Below, in pieces: positions 1 through 12,773 of a stretch of 64,000 nt of DNA. Made by a program: the position numbers and the translations under genes. The notes under the pieces were generated by a model. The model was not told the origin of the DNA and searched no databases. It worked only from the letters and a program-made list of their open reading frames with translations. Origin of the DNA: Enoplosus armatus (lineage: Eukaryota; Chordata; Actinopteri; Centrarchiformes; Enoplosidae). Within the stretch, counting starts at the first letter, position 1. Every line of letters starts with the position of its first letter. The stretch spans positions 19,939,192 to 20,003,191 of the forward strand of contig NC_092196.1 of assembly GCF_043641665.1 (NCBI RefSeq). Direction: 5' to 3'.

Positions 1-2398
1 CTGTTTGTCCCGTTGCATAAAGCTCACGATGGTCCGGCTTCGCAGTCGACAAGCTCTGAGGATATCCACCTATTTCAGGTTTTGTGTGTCATAGTCCGGC
101 GTTAAAGCTGCCAGAAGGATTAAAGGCTGGACAGTTACCAGCTGCCCCCGAAAAATCAGATAATAGTTTCTTACAACTTCTGCTTTCTATTATATTGCGA
201 CCTGATTTCTGTTATTTGAAGCACCAGGGGTCCTGTCCAGTGTATTTCTATTTCCTCGTGTATTCAGCTCACTGTAAACCTTTCAATATCTTTTCTATGA
301 TTCTTTTTCAAAACCATCGTGTTTCTTGTCACATCTGAGAAGTTAGTCCTTTGAAAGTTTCTATCTTTTCTCTCCCTCAGTGCTGCTGCTGCTGCTGCTG
401 CTGCTGCAGTGCAGGCAAAGTGCTGACGCCGGTCAGATGATTTGTGTGTGGAGTAATACGTGTTGACAGAGCGCCCGGTGCCTGCTAATACCAGCTGCAG
501 ACTGGAGGATGCAGGGCTGCTAATGCCCTTCGTCACTTGTGAGCTGGCTCTCAGCTCTCAGCGTCGTCGCTCAGCGTGGCGCTCGTCGGCCTCGGCTGTC
601 CGCAGATCTGTGCAGTCTGAGATACCCAACAGTGTAATGCTTTTAGCCACCAGTAATCCATTAACTTTATGATCTCTTTGGGTATGGGCTCATTTTATTG
701 CTTCTCTACCCCCCCCCTCCCCCAACCTAATCAACTTTCTTTTTTTCCAAGGAGATATTCTGAAGCCAAAACCTTGTTGCTGATTAAAACTCCTACAGGG
801 TTCAGATATTTTCCTGATCAAAGCAGACCTCTCCTTGTTAGTTTGGCCAACAATATCAAACACAAGTCGTTCATTTTTCACTACAGATGATAAAATTAGT
901 TTTAATAACTCCGGCTGGCTCATTAATAGGCCAAAGGTAGCCTTTGTGGCACCTTCATTATGAATACATTAACGTGCCGAGTTTAGTTTGTTAGACTCAG
1001 ACTGCCGCGTGATGTTTACGCTGTGAAAATGACAAATTTCAAATAATGGTGTTAAACAGTTCAGCACATGAAAGGCTGTGTGCTGTAATGAGTATGTGTT
1101 CACACACTACTCTGTAATAAAACCATACGCAAAGTTTATGCACTGCTGAAAGCTGAAAAGTACCTTTTGATCTTCAGAGAGAGTTTTGACTGGCAGGAGA
1201 AATCGTTCCAAATAGAATATATCATTTAAAAAGCCAGGAGTCGCAATTCAGCTCAGATGTATTTTTATTTTCAAAAAACGTAATCTGGAAAGAATGAATG
1301 CTATTTTTCATCCACCTGCTTCTTTTGTTTTACATCTTTATAAAAAAGTGAAATGATTTATTTATTCCAAAGAAACAAAACAAAAAAAGCTCAAACTCAA
1401 TCTGTGGGAAATGTTTATTAAATCAACGACAACGAACTGATCCAGGCACGAGACGAACTCAAGGTCCACTTACTAGTTTTTTCAGGGCTTTCATCTGCAT
1501 CTCATGGTCTTCCTAAGCAGATGGAGTTGGCTCAGTTGTCATGGTGACACCTCTGATGTCAAGCGTGGAAGTGACTCCATCTCCAGCTCTGTAAAAAGCT
1601 CGTAAGTGGACCTTTAGTTAACTTTATTTATTTATTTATGTATTTGTTGCTGAGGAAATTTTTATTTCTCATCTTAACTTTCCAACAAAGAGCCAGAATT
1701 TAGTTATAAAGCCAGTAGATTAATATTTATTTTCTGTCTTCAGTTTTTCATGAACGATTTTCTCAGTTGGTCTATAAAACTGTGGCTTTCAGATGACAAA
1801 AAAACACAAAAGCACACTTTTGAAAGTGTCCGTTGAGAAAGATGATGGAGATGTGGACCAGGCCGGAAACCTTTCGGTTCAGTTTGAAGCCGGTCTGTTA
1901 TAGATCTGTTATAAAGCTATCTGACCTATTTAAACGTACATTTCATTAGTGTTTCACAGCTTGTCAGTGCAGACAAACCCTGCTTTAATGACCGGAGTGA
2001 TTTGTCTGCGTACATCTGTCAATATGATCAAATATAAAGCAGTCGCTTTCATTCAGTGTCCAGATGTCCGCAGCGGAGGCCTCAGGGAGACGTCCCTGAA
2101 TGAAGGCAGGTGTTCACGGGGAACAGCTGCTTCTCAGACATGAACCTGAGCTAAAGCCTGATTTATTTCCTCCAGTTTTTTAGTTTGTTATTATTTATAT
2201 TAGAAAGTTTCTATGCTTGTTCTCCTGTTGACGGCGACCTTCAGGGGGGTTCTGTTGCTAGTAGCAACCACTACTGGCACAGTTTCAACGCAGTTCCTGT
2301 TTAACTCACGTTGTTACGTCCACCATTTTGTCAGACGTGTGACTGAGCAACAAGTGAGCGTCTTTTATCGACTCCACAAACTCCTGTTTTATCACCCA
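1..2398. other. no gene recognised
   Basis: AT-rich sequence with no exon I can support. It includes a (TGC)9 run at 381-407. The open frames at 84-338, 460-672 and 669-890 match nothing I know and lack splice context. Confidence 0.5.
381..407. repeat. (TGC)9 trinucleotide microsatellite
   Basis: Nine perfect TGC units directly after a CAG. It is outside any supported coding exon. Confidence 0.9.
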
Positions 2399-2632
2399 TT
2401 AATTAGTTGATTAGTTGATCGTTTTGATAATCGATGATGTCATTTTCAAGCAAAAATAGTGAAAGAAAACATCCCAAAACATTCTGTGGTTCCTGCCTGT
2501 AAACTGAATATATTTGGGTTTTTTGATTGTTGGTCAAACCAAACAAGACATTTGACTGTTTTTACATTTCAGAGACCAAACGATTAAAGAAATAATCACC
2601 AGATTAATCGATGAATGAAAATCGCAGCCTTG
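2399..2632 (+). repeat. dispersed fish repeat, ATTAATCGA family, copy 1
   Basis: Contains the landmarks of a repeat I know from many percomorph sequences: GATAATCGATGATGTCATTTT, GTAAACTGAATATATTTGGG, CAAGACATTTGA, CAAACGATTAAAG and ATTAATCGATGA followed by GCAGCC. Other copies or fragments in this window are at 8745, 13500, 14555 (inverted) and 36362. The element class is not assigned. Confidence 0.7.
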
Positions 2633-5600
2633 GTTATTCGACAGTTATTTGAGAGCATTTTCTGTTTCATGTCCGTAAAGTTTCCGTCCAATGTGTACTT
2701 TAGTAGTAGTCAAAGTACTCGAAAGTATCAGTTTAATCAGACAACTCTGAGAGAGCGTACCTCTACCATTTTCTGACCTCCCAGTTTAGGAAAAGGCCTA
2801 ATAGTGAGATGTACAGTGGCCGTGCACCGCTTGGGGCTTTTCACCCCCCCTTTGAGTGTGGCCATAGGAAACTGTTCTAAACACTCAGACGTGTTCGGAC
2901 GACACGTCATACAAACTTTGTTTCATAGTCAGTTAATATCAGGATCTGCAACAAAAACGAGCCGCTTCTTCTTTGGTCTGAGTTTCTACCGAATCCCACT
3001 GATATCTGGTGAAAAGCTTCTGGGATAAACTGCTAACTGACGAGAAAAGAACGATTATTTCAGTGCCTTTCAATACATGTACCTTCAGCCAGTATTCTAC
3101 TTCTGTATTTTCACTCTGAAGTATGAATGTTATTTGTTAAATGAAGTTACAGCCATCAGTGAGCACTGAATATGAGAAGCGTTTGTCGCTGCCCCGCATG
3201 AACAGTTTGTTGGTGTGTAGTCCCCTGAAAGGCAGACACGTCCTGTCAAAAGTATTATTTGTTTGGTAAAGGATGCTGTTTGGCATGCGGCCCAGCTCAT
3301 TGTGCTCTCCCACACATCAGATAATTGGAGGCTTTTGAAATATCCTCTCTGCTGCTGCTGCTCCCCGTCCTGGTCACGATGTTCAAACTGAGATGCGTGG
3401 CAAGGTTGATGTTGATTTTTCCAGCATTTTTGTCCGCTGTAAATTTCACCGAGCTGGGTTTGATGACTTGTGGGGGGTGATCCTGCTGTTTGATGTCCAG
3501 AGCTCGTTAATCCAAACCTCATCTGGTATGCAAGGTCAGACCCTACTTTGATGTGCACGGGCCAGCTCTGCCAAGTCTAGAAAGTCGAGAGGGCACTGTT
3601 CGTTTATGAAAGATCAGGAACTGTAGCAACCCTGACACATTTTGGCTTTTGTCCATCAACTACTGTGAGGATGAGGTCTGGTTTGTAAAAGGGGCCTCTT
3701 AGCTCTCCTGCTGCTGAAAGCACACACATAAACATTTTCTGAGAAGCTGAATCAAATACAAATCTTTTCCCAAACACGCAGAGTAATTGGAGGAATGTGC
3801 GGAACCTCATGGAGCCACCAATGTAGTTTAAGACGAAAGCTCCACGATAACCCTGAATATATAAACAAAGTATTAGCGGGTATCAACCTACTGCTTCCAT
3901 TTGTTTTCTCAACATAATTGTCTTCATGATAAAACTTTATAATTTGCTTAAAAAAACAAAACAAGCAATAATTAATATTGTGAAGAGTTTTGTCTCTTGA
4001 GCGCCGCTGATTTGCAAGAGCTCAAACCCTTTTTTGCATGTTTGGTTCGAGTTCCCTGGAAACGGACAGGAATGAGTAGAAACAGTGTTTGTTATGTAAA
4101 ATAAAGCAACAACAGCCCCCACTTTGCCATCAGCGCAGGAATTCACTGCAATTAACTCTTGAGCGTCGCATGTAAATATGAAGGTTTGGGGCTCCGCGGG
4201 CAGGCCGGCACTCACTCACACAGGGATCCTGGGCCTTTGTTCTCCCGGGGCTTTGGCTCGCCGCCACACTGCCTCAGTTGGCGGCACCTTGCTATAATTT
4301 TCTCACAATGGCTGGCGTGTGAGCCGTCCATCATTTCTCTACCGTGTCTCCCTATTTTTCTCAAGCACCCCCTCCTTGCCCCCCCCCCCCCCACCCCCAC
4401 GCGCCCCCACTGGCACCTCTCAAGCCTCAAGCATATTCAGGTTTACTCGTTCCCAAGTGCATGCCAAGTCTTTCCTATCGTTCTGTCATGTTGCTTAACT
4501 AAACAAGCTGCCTAAGGATATTTATTAATTCACTCTCTTCACACTTGGCTGTGCTTTCATCAGATGTTAAGTATCTAAGGAGATCATTTCTGTGAGATTC
4601 TCAGAGGTACTGCAGGATCTCTGCAAATTGTTTCCAGGTCCTCCTCAGTTTGATTCAGCCTCTCACCGGCAATAACAGAAAGTAATACTACGAAGTGCTG
4701 CTCTTTTTAAATTTCTTCTGCTTCCTAAAATGCCGTTCAATATCCCCTTGATACCAGCAACAACATGATATTAGAAGTAACTCAGGGTGCAAAGCAGGTG
4801 CCGGATGGTCGCAGAGTGATTAAAAACCAGCACAGATGAAGCTGTTTGATCACATTTAGATTTTATGATTCATTATTTGATGATGGTCACAATGGAGTTG
4901 TACACAATTCTAGATTTGTGTAAAGTGTAAATAATGGAGCATTTTTAGCTAACATTTCTGTCCTTTAGGGCCGCGATGTAACCACAGCGTTGCGTCTTCG
5001 CGCTCCTTCACCGAAGATTCTTCCATTCTCTAGCGTTGGTAATAAAAGCAAAAAACCCAGGAAGTAATATTAGTATGACAGAAACATGAGCAGCAACCGA
5101 ATAGCCATGAGGAAACTGGAACCTTTGTTTTGTTACTGAAATCTTGTCTTCAGGGGATCCTTGGCCAGAGGTTTTGGTTCAGGATGGTTCAGGACAATTC
5201 CCAGTACTTGGGACTCCTGGCAGCATGAGGATGAAAGGGGGCGCGGTGTCTGGTTTGGGAAATTGGGGATGCGTTTGGCAGCTTTCCTGGACAGGCTCAG
5301 CTGAATCTTTCTCTCCTTTCTCTGGGCGTTGAACATGACGTGGATACACTCCAAGAGTTGTTTAAAGACGTTCAACTTGGTTATACAGGAATTCAGAATG
5401 CTTAATATGTGGGAGCTTGAGAAGCATCACTACTCTGTGTGCTGGCAGCCACATTATGCATCTTTCCATCAGGTCCAGGTCTGCCAGGAGTCCTGCTCTG
5501 GCAGGAAGGATGCTATATGAAGGTCTAAGGCATTTCGTAAGAGACAGGGTTGTAGTGGTGCTTGCTTGGCATCACGGGCCAGCTTGCATATCATCCTTTG

Positions 5601-6384
5601 GGCATAAGTGAATAGCCAGCGTGGCGGTCTTGGCATAGCTAAGGTCATGTTGTCTATTAAGATCAATGACCTTGACCAGTGGGGATTTAGGTAGAAATGT
5701 TCAAGTTTGTCTCAGCTTGTTGGCATACCTGACGATGCTGACTCAGTGCTGTGCTGCTGCAGGGACAGGAGGTACCGTTGCAACATAAAGTGAAGATGGG
5801 GAAGAGGAGGTTCAAAAGAGAACCAGAACCTTCCACAGGACAGAGGACCATGTCTTGCTAAGACCTCTCTCCTGAGAGTTTCACTAAATGTGAATGCATG
5901 CGACACCCTGAGGTCATCTGTGGATGACAGTTTTGGCAGCTTTGCTCATAAGACGGATTCCCAAAAGTTCATAAAACATACAGGTTATCAGGAGCAAAAG
6001 CCCTCCAGCACCAGAAACTGAGACTAAACCAACTTCATGTCTCCATCCTGATGACAGAGCACCATCATTAACACGCCTGTGGGTTGCTGATATAATTGCA
6101 TTCTGTCAAGGTGCTGCACAAACATGTCACGTAAATACTGTATGGTTTATGGGCAGGACGGGTCTCTACTTCAGGCTTAATCCCAGATTTCAGCAGTGAG
6201 ATTTGTCTGTCACAAAGACTCATTTCTTCATTTATTGAAAAGGAAAACCTGACTGACGAGTACCTCACATTTGCCCTGGAGGGTCTAATTCTCCGTTACG
6301 TTACCATAGTTATTGTTTGTCACGAAATCGTTCCAGCGTGTAACCCCTCCTTAAACCACAAATTGGCATTTTTATATTTCTGAT
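2633..6384. other. no gene recognised
   Basis: No supported exon. A poly-C run is at 4379-4392. The minus-strand open frame at 3130-3558 (142 codons) matches no family I know. The block at about 5133-5910 has short broken minus-strand frames that might be an old mobile-element remnant, but no diagnostic motif is visible. Confidence 0.45.
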
Positions 6385-6632
6385 TGTGTACTAGTTAAAC
6401 AAACAAGCTACAACATGTTAATTAGTGAGCTTTAGGTGCTGGTAAGCATTTTTCTGTTACTTTGGAGGGAGCCAGGCTAACTGTTTCCCTCCTGCTAAGC
6501 TAAGCTAATCTCTTTACGGCTCCAGCTCTGTACTGAACACACAGACTTAAGAGTGGGACCAAAGTTCCCACCCAACTCTCGGAAAGGAAGCGAAAATGCA
6601 TTTCCCAAAATGTTGAACTATTCCTTTAACTT
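6385..6632 (+). repeat. dispersed fish repeat (GTTAATTAGTGAGCTTTAG family)
   Basis: Carries GTTAATTAGTGAGCTTTAGG, GGAGCCAGGCTAACTGTTTC, GCTAAGCTAAGCTAA and TTTCCCAAAATGTTGAACTA followed by TTCCTTTAA, in the order of a common percomorph dispersed repeat. The open frame 6553-7071 begins inside it, which argues against that frame being a gene. Confidence 0.75.
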
Positions 6633-8744
6633 CCTGGATACAAAGCCTATAGATCACATAATCTTTCATCAAAGGGTCCCCTTCCCAAACCATATTATGA
6701 CATACAATTTCACGCTGGTTGGTTATTTGTATAGCTGCACTTTGCATTTATACATTATTTACAATGTGAGGTACCTTTTGTTTCCCCCTGAGTATCCTCA
6801 CTGGAACTGTGCCTCGCTCAATGACTTTTTCTTGTGCCGACTTCCTCAATTGTGCTGCAGATCCAAACTCTTTTCCAAAGTCTTTGCCTTGACCTATTTT
6901 GTAAGCAAAACATCCTACTGCTGCCTGAACAGAGACAGAGGAAGAGAGCTTATAAAAGAGAGGAAGAAGGGAAGCAGGCGGCAGAGGATGGAAGACTTCA
7001 GATTTATCACCCGGCCGTGGAGTGGAAATAAGTGCTGCTCGTCTGGAGAGCGGGTTTCCACTTCACTTTAATTCAGTGTGAAGTGTTTAAGACACATGAG
7101 TGTGGTTTGGGGAGATAAATGGGAAACCCAGGCCTTTTCCGTCGAGACTGACACCTCTCTGTGTTCTGATCTATAATGAACTCTCTCAGTAGTATTTGCC
7201 ACACTTAGTTGTTGACAGGCTCCAGTGGTAATTTGCTGTATGATGATTCAGTATTTGAAGCGTGTCTTGTTTTGGGTTTGAAGTTCAGTTAAATGTCCAA
7301 ATTTATTTTTAGCATTTTTTTTTCTGACACGACTGGAAGCCTTCACTTTTGACTTGTCGTTGAAGGAATATTAATGACAGCCGCAGAGTATTTCAGGGAA
7401 TATCTGCCATCTAGTGGTACAGATGTGTGCAGATGTTTTCCACAGCTGCACTGAATGTGTGAGCTCTGCTTGTCTCAGTGACGACGGACACAGCGTGCAA
7501 ACTGCCGCACTGCTGTGGTCCATGATTAAAAAGCACAAGCGCTCAGCATGTTAAGTAGGACTAATATTAGCACTGGACATTAGCTAAGCTTTTATCTGAT
7601 ATATTTAGATCTATGACCAAAGAATCTGTTTGACATGGTAAATTAAGAGCTCAAAATATTTGATCAAAAACGCTTTTGGGACCTCAGACAGGAGAACACC
7701 TTACATTTACATATTTTAAATACTATGCATGCCTTGTGCGTGTGTTTTAAAGAGAATTCCTTTGTATTCGCTCTGAGAAATCTGCACTAAATGGCATATG
7801 TGATGAAAGCTGAATGACTTGGCCCTCATATCCTGAGGTCATTGGCACGTTAATGGCTGCTTTATTACCATAGCATGTTAACCTGAAGCACCGCTTGCCT
7901 TCTAAGAAGAAGCCGAGGAGCTGCATGAAAATGATTACACCGCAATTATATCAGCCACTTTGTCGCGACTCCTCACTGCCCAGCTGTCTGCCGCCTGCTG
8001 CCAAGAAATGGATTAGTTTCACTGCTCCTCTAATAAGACTGTTAGACCAACAGCATGAGCTCAAATAAATGAATGAAAGCTGCAGATAGGGGGACAGAAA
8101 TAGATTAATATTGTCAGACTGCGGCATGTGTCTTCATCCAGTCATAGCTGGAAAACTGGCAGAGGCCAGGGGAGATTCTCATTATCTCTGAGGAACAGTG
8201 AACAGCCAGAAGACTCTCACCACGGTCAAAAACCTGTCAAACGCTCTCACACAGGACAGGCCAACGTCAAACAGAGAGTGTTTTGTATCCCTGGAGGGCA
8301 GAAGTACAACCCAGGCGGTAATAAAACTCAGGCAGACCATGTTGGTCCTGTAAACGTAATCTGCAAAGTGTTAATTACAACCTGGCGCCTCTGTGAAGCT
8401 GTGTGTGCTGGAAGTCAGCTGAGTCGTCAGCGGCGTCCTGATCTCCTTCCCAAACAACACGGTCGAGCCATGGCGACAGCCTTGGAAACGAGATTTTCTC
8501 TCTGTTGATGATCCTGTTTGAATGGGCTGCTTTAAACAAATTAAGAGCCAGTCAGATGCTGTGTTTGTGTGACCCCTTTCTCCCCTTGGGGGTGTGGGTG
8601 GGGGGGGGGGGTGCAGCCAGAGATCCTGTGTTGTTTACTGTCATTCATGTGAATGAGTTGAGGGTTTGTGTGTTTACCACACACAACTCCTCACAGATGA
8701 CACTCAATGAAAATGCTCTTTAAGCTGCATTATGGCCCCCGGCT
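6633..8744. other. no gene recognised
   Basis: No supported exon. A TATAAAAG motif at 6951-6958 has no gene attached that I can see. A G-run of about a dozen bases is near 8588-8600. Confidence 0.45.
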
Positions 8745-8972
8745 GCAGAGCTGCAGTGATTCGTCCATTAGTCAGCTTTATATTAGTCAACTATTTCGAT
8801 AATTAAATAATTAATCCTTTGGGTCATCTCTGGTTTCAGCTTCTCCAGCGTGAGACAGACAACTGAATATCTTATAGTAGACATTTTACAGACAAAACGG
8901 TTCGTTTTTTTTAATCGAGAAAAGATTTGAAAGATTCGTCGACCGTGAAGACGATCGTAAGCTGCAGCCCAA
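8745..8972 (+). repeat. ATTAATCGA-family fish repeat, copy 2, degenerate
   Basis: Shares TATTTCGATAATTAAATAAT, ACTGAATATCTTATAGTAGA, ACAAAACGGTTCG and the end AGCTGCAGCCC with the family seen at 2399. It is heavily mutated, so old. Confidence 0.6.
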
Positions 8973-11642
8973 GATGGCGGTTTCTGATCACTTACATCCA
9001 TCATCTATCAGCTCTGTTCGATCTTGCAGAGCATAAAAAGCAGTTTTTATGTGCTCACTCTGGTCTTCAGGATATTCAGCCTCCTCTCTTCGGTGAGACT
9101 TAATTCAGAAGCCTCTGTGTCTCTCTGTAGCCCCAGAGGACACGGTTCAGTCAATGAGCCCCTCTTTCAGATTTTTGTTATTTTGTTATTGTGTAATGGC
9201 CTCCAAAGGTTGAAGGATGGCTCCTCTACAGGTCTCCCTGAGGAGCAAACCCTCTATCTAGACATTAATCTACTGCTGTGAGACAGACACGCTTGTTTAG
9301 CTAGCACAAAGCCCAGTAAGCTGTTGTCTCTGAGAAAAAGCTGGCCGTCTCCAGAGCCACTGGAGGCTGCGATGGCTGGAGCCAGAGTAATGACCTGTGA
9401 AATTCAACGATAGACTTGTCCTGTTGCACACAGGTCCGCCGGCACCGGGCCTTGTTCGCGGCCTGCCTCTGATTTATCAGTGCGCCTCTCCTGGTGCCAA
9501 CGGCCTTATGGAGTTTTATGTGGGTTGACCAAAAGACCCCAGTTTGGGGAAAACTAATGCAGTGTTTGTGAATGTCAAACCTCGGAAAGATCTGCATATA
9601 TATGATTTTCAGACGCTGCAGCAGAACAACTCTGTGGCTTATCTGTTGAAACGTTTGAGGCTGTTGTTTGTAAATTATTTGTCAATATTTGAGCTCCATT
9701 TCCACTAGTGTATCATAGCAGTGATTTCAAATATTCACACTGCTTTGTCCTGCGAAACAGTCAATATTTTCTCTCCTCCTCAATCAGATTAGGATGTGGG
9801 GCTGAGAGTTAAGGAGAGGGCCCTTTGAAGGTGGTAAGGAGAGTAGCTGTGTCTTCCCCAGAGCAGATTATACAAAGATCAGAGGGGCAAACTTCCCGCT
9901 GGCACCTTCTGTCTGCTAGATACACTTTGACTTTGTTACCTCAGTTTCACAGCAGAGGGATATTCCTCCTTATTCCTGCCCTGTGGGTGTCAAAAGAAAC
10001 TGCTCTCTGGAAGAGAAACTGGTTTTCAGACTCTGTCGTACCTCCTTCTTTCTTACTTTTTATGTGACTCTCTCTTATTCTCTCTGCCGTTTTGAACAGT
10101 GCTTTACCGCGTACTGTTACTGCTTTATCATTAGTGTTGTTTGTAAGCAACAGACATGTTAGATATCTGAATTTGACACTCAGTTGACGAAACAAAAAAA
10201 CATGATTTACAGCATAATATCTGTGTATTAGTCAGTGAACAGGCTGCACAGCAAAATGCTAATGCCAGCATGCTAAGTTGCGGATGTTTAGCAGGTATAA
10301 TGTTCACCAGGTTCACCATCTTAGTTTAGTGTGTTAACATGCTAAGTCAGGCTTCACTCTGGACCAAAGTGGTGGGACAAGATTGTCATAAGTTAAGATC
10401 ACGAAGGACACAAGTCATGTCTGGAGTTCTCTCTGAGATTTGCATTAATCAGTATTTTTATACTAACATTAAGTCTGTGACTATGTAAAGGTTCATTTGC
10501 GGCACACTTCAGTTAATCATGTCGAACCTTTCTCGTAGATATCTCAGTGGGAAAAGATGAAATCAGGTTTCTGTGTGATTGTCCCTTTAGACAGTGAAAT
10601 GAATTTAGGTGAGTAAGTGCTGCTTGATAATCATTGACACATTTAATCAAATCTTTAATTAAAAACAAAGAACAAAACAGTGTCTTCAGTTCCTAACTGG
10701 TTAGCAGAGGTTTTGTGGTTTGGAGTTAAGCCTGTCTAAGATGTAGAACGCATCACTTGGTGTGCCTCAAGGCTCAGTTTTAGGTCCTTTCATTTTTAGT
10801 TGGTTCTTGATGTCCAAGGACACTAACTGTTGTACTAGTTATTGGCTCCAAGATATACTGTCAACTGCAGTTGATACGTTTTAAAAGGCAGAAATCTTGG
10901 TGTCATCTTTGACTTGACGTTTGAACGACATATTAAGACTTTCACAAAGACTGTGTTGTTTTATTTCCATCCATCCATTTTTCTTTCTGGCCAGTTCTGA
11001 GAAACTCTTACACGCTTGTCTGGCCTCCCTGAATAGCAATAAATTCACTGCGGTTAACCAAAGGAATGAGGAAGTGAAAATATTACTCCTGTTTTAAAAA
11101 ATCACTATGTTTGGTGCTTATAAACTTTGATTTACTTAGTTGTAAAGTTAGTGCATGGACATATAACGAAAAGTATTTTGGTTGTGCTTGTAAGTTATAA
11201 CATTTACCATTCCTTTAAATCATCTAGGGATGCCGTGCTAATGATCTCCAGCGACACTTTATTAATTTTTAATCAGCTCACCCCTTCAAAAAGCCTTTTT
11301 TATTGATCATTTCATTCTTATTATTATTTTCAGCATGAAGTTACCTAAATTCAAATGACTCAATTAATATAATCGTAATGTTTATTAGAATATTTATTGT
11401 AAATTGCAAATCCAACACATTTATCTTGCGCTTCTGATTTTTCACTCGTTATTAACTATTTATCTACATTGTTTTGTCGACATTAGAAGCTTCAAATGAA
11501 TTATTTTTGTGTGATATGGCTCTGACGTCGCTCTCTCATGATTTACAGGTAGCCGAGTGGCTACTGAAAAAGTGTTAATGAAGTGATACATCAGATACTT
11601 TGACTAATCAATAGGTTTCCTCTCTGCCTGCTTGCCCTTCAG
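8973..11642. other. no gene recognised; holds a short old repeat at 10240-10380
   Basis: No supported exon. The frames at 9024-9281 and 9301-9597 resemble nothing known. The only structure identified is the repeat fragment listed separately. Confidence 0.45.
10240..10380 (+). repeat. fragment of the GCTAACATGCTAA fish repeat
   Basis: Shows ATGCTAATGCCAGCATGCTA, GCAGGTATAATGTTCACCAG, TTCACCATCTTAGTTTAGTG, GTTAACATGCTAA and TCTGGACCAAAGTGGTGG, landmarks of a common percomorph repeat. A longer copy in the opposite orientation is at 32472-32945. Confidence 0.65.
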
Positions 11643-12739
11643 GTGTCCGTGAATTCAGAGGGAAGGAGGCGGAGTTCATGTGGTGTAATAAAAGTGAGCT
11701 TGGAGGAAAATGTGACAGATGTGGAGGCCTGTGCCAGCGAGAAAAGCGAGAGTGGGACTGTCAGACATGTCGACTCCGGCGTAGTGATGGATGGAGAGTG
11801 AGGTAAGACAGATGACATCGTCTGTCTGAGGCCGTGTTGTCATAGTGGAGGATTGCCGCTTGTCTTAACCTCTCAATATCAGAGAGCAAACTGAAGTTTG
11901 TTTACACTGCTCCAGTGGAGTGATTTAGAATGAGGGGCGAGGGAGACGTGGGTGTAGAAGGTATGCTCGCTGAGGGTCGGATCAGGTTTCTAAACATTCC
12001 CTTTGAAATCGAATAGCAGCCATCCCAGGCGTTTTAAACTCAACCAGCCCCGCTTGGTTACAATCCTCGAGGTGGAGAGGAGTCCAAACACAAATACAAA
12101 CAGGGAAAATTAAATATCAGTGTCAGCACCGGCCTTTAAATACCCATATGAGCCAACATCCAGCCTGGATTCTGGCCAATGATGAAGCGGAAAGTGAAAA
12201 AGTGTGTAAATGATTGCCTCTCATGTGGTGTGCAGCATCATAAAGCAATGAATGAGAAGCACTAATGCGTACTTTGTACTACTAGTGAACGCTGTAAAGA
12301 TTAAAGGTAGTAGGTAAATCAAATCTCTTCTGCAAAGTAAAATAAGTTCCCATACTTCACTACTCATCCTTTGTATCAGCTGCTGACTTTCAACAATGCA
12401 TCATGGAAAAAGCTTATTTCTGGCTTTTAAACAAAGGCCAGAGTTAAGCAAAGCGCTGATTGATTTACGGCATCTTGTGTTGCTAAAACAATAAGATGTC
12501 CTGGGGAAAAAAACAAAAGCATCCCCGGAGATGAACTTGCTGAATGCTCTTCAAAACAACATGGTTTGGGGTGTGTGTTATTGCGATGGAAGATGGATTG
12601 GAGTCTGGCTTATTTTGCCAGGAGTCAGGTGTGGGGTTGGAGGGGTGGTGGGGGTGTCAGGGTTGGTGCATCGGGTGAGGAGGGGGTTTAGGCTCATTTC
12701 CAACCCCGGCCTGAAGTCAGTGCTGGGCTGGGTTGTTGG

Positions 12740-12773
<34 letters not shown>

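Noticed and set aside
381..407. Polyglutamine or polyalanine coding repeat
   Set aside because: The TGC run lies in no supported exon; the minus-strand alanine frame has no other protein-like feature.
3130..3558. 142-codon minus-strand open frame
   Set aside because: No recognisable domain, composition like its surroundings, and no splice signals at sensible positions.
5133..5910. Possible decayed mobile or viral-like coding remnant on the minus strand
   Set aside because: Short broken frames with only a weak HD-x-x-Y resemblance; no reverse transcriptase, integrase, transposase or capsid motif.
6553..7071. 172-codon open frame
   Set aside because: It begins inside a common fish dispersed repeat and matches no protein family I know.
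8128..8508. 126-codon open frame
   Set aside because: Starts at GTG, not ATG, and shows no family resemblance or exon signals.
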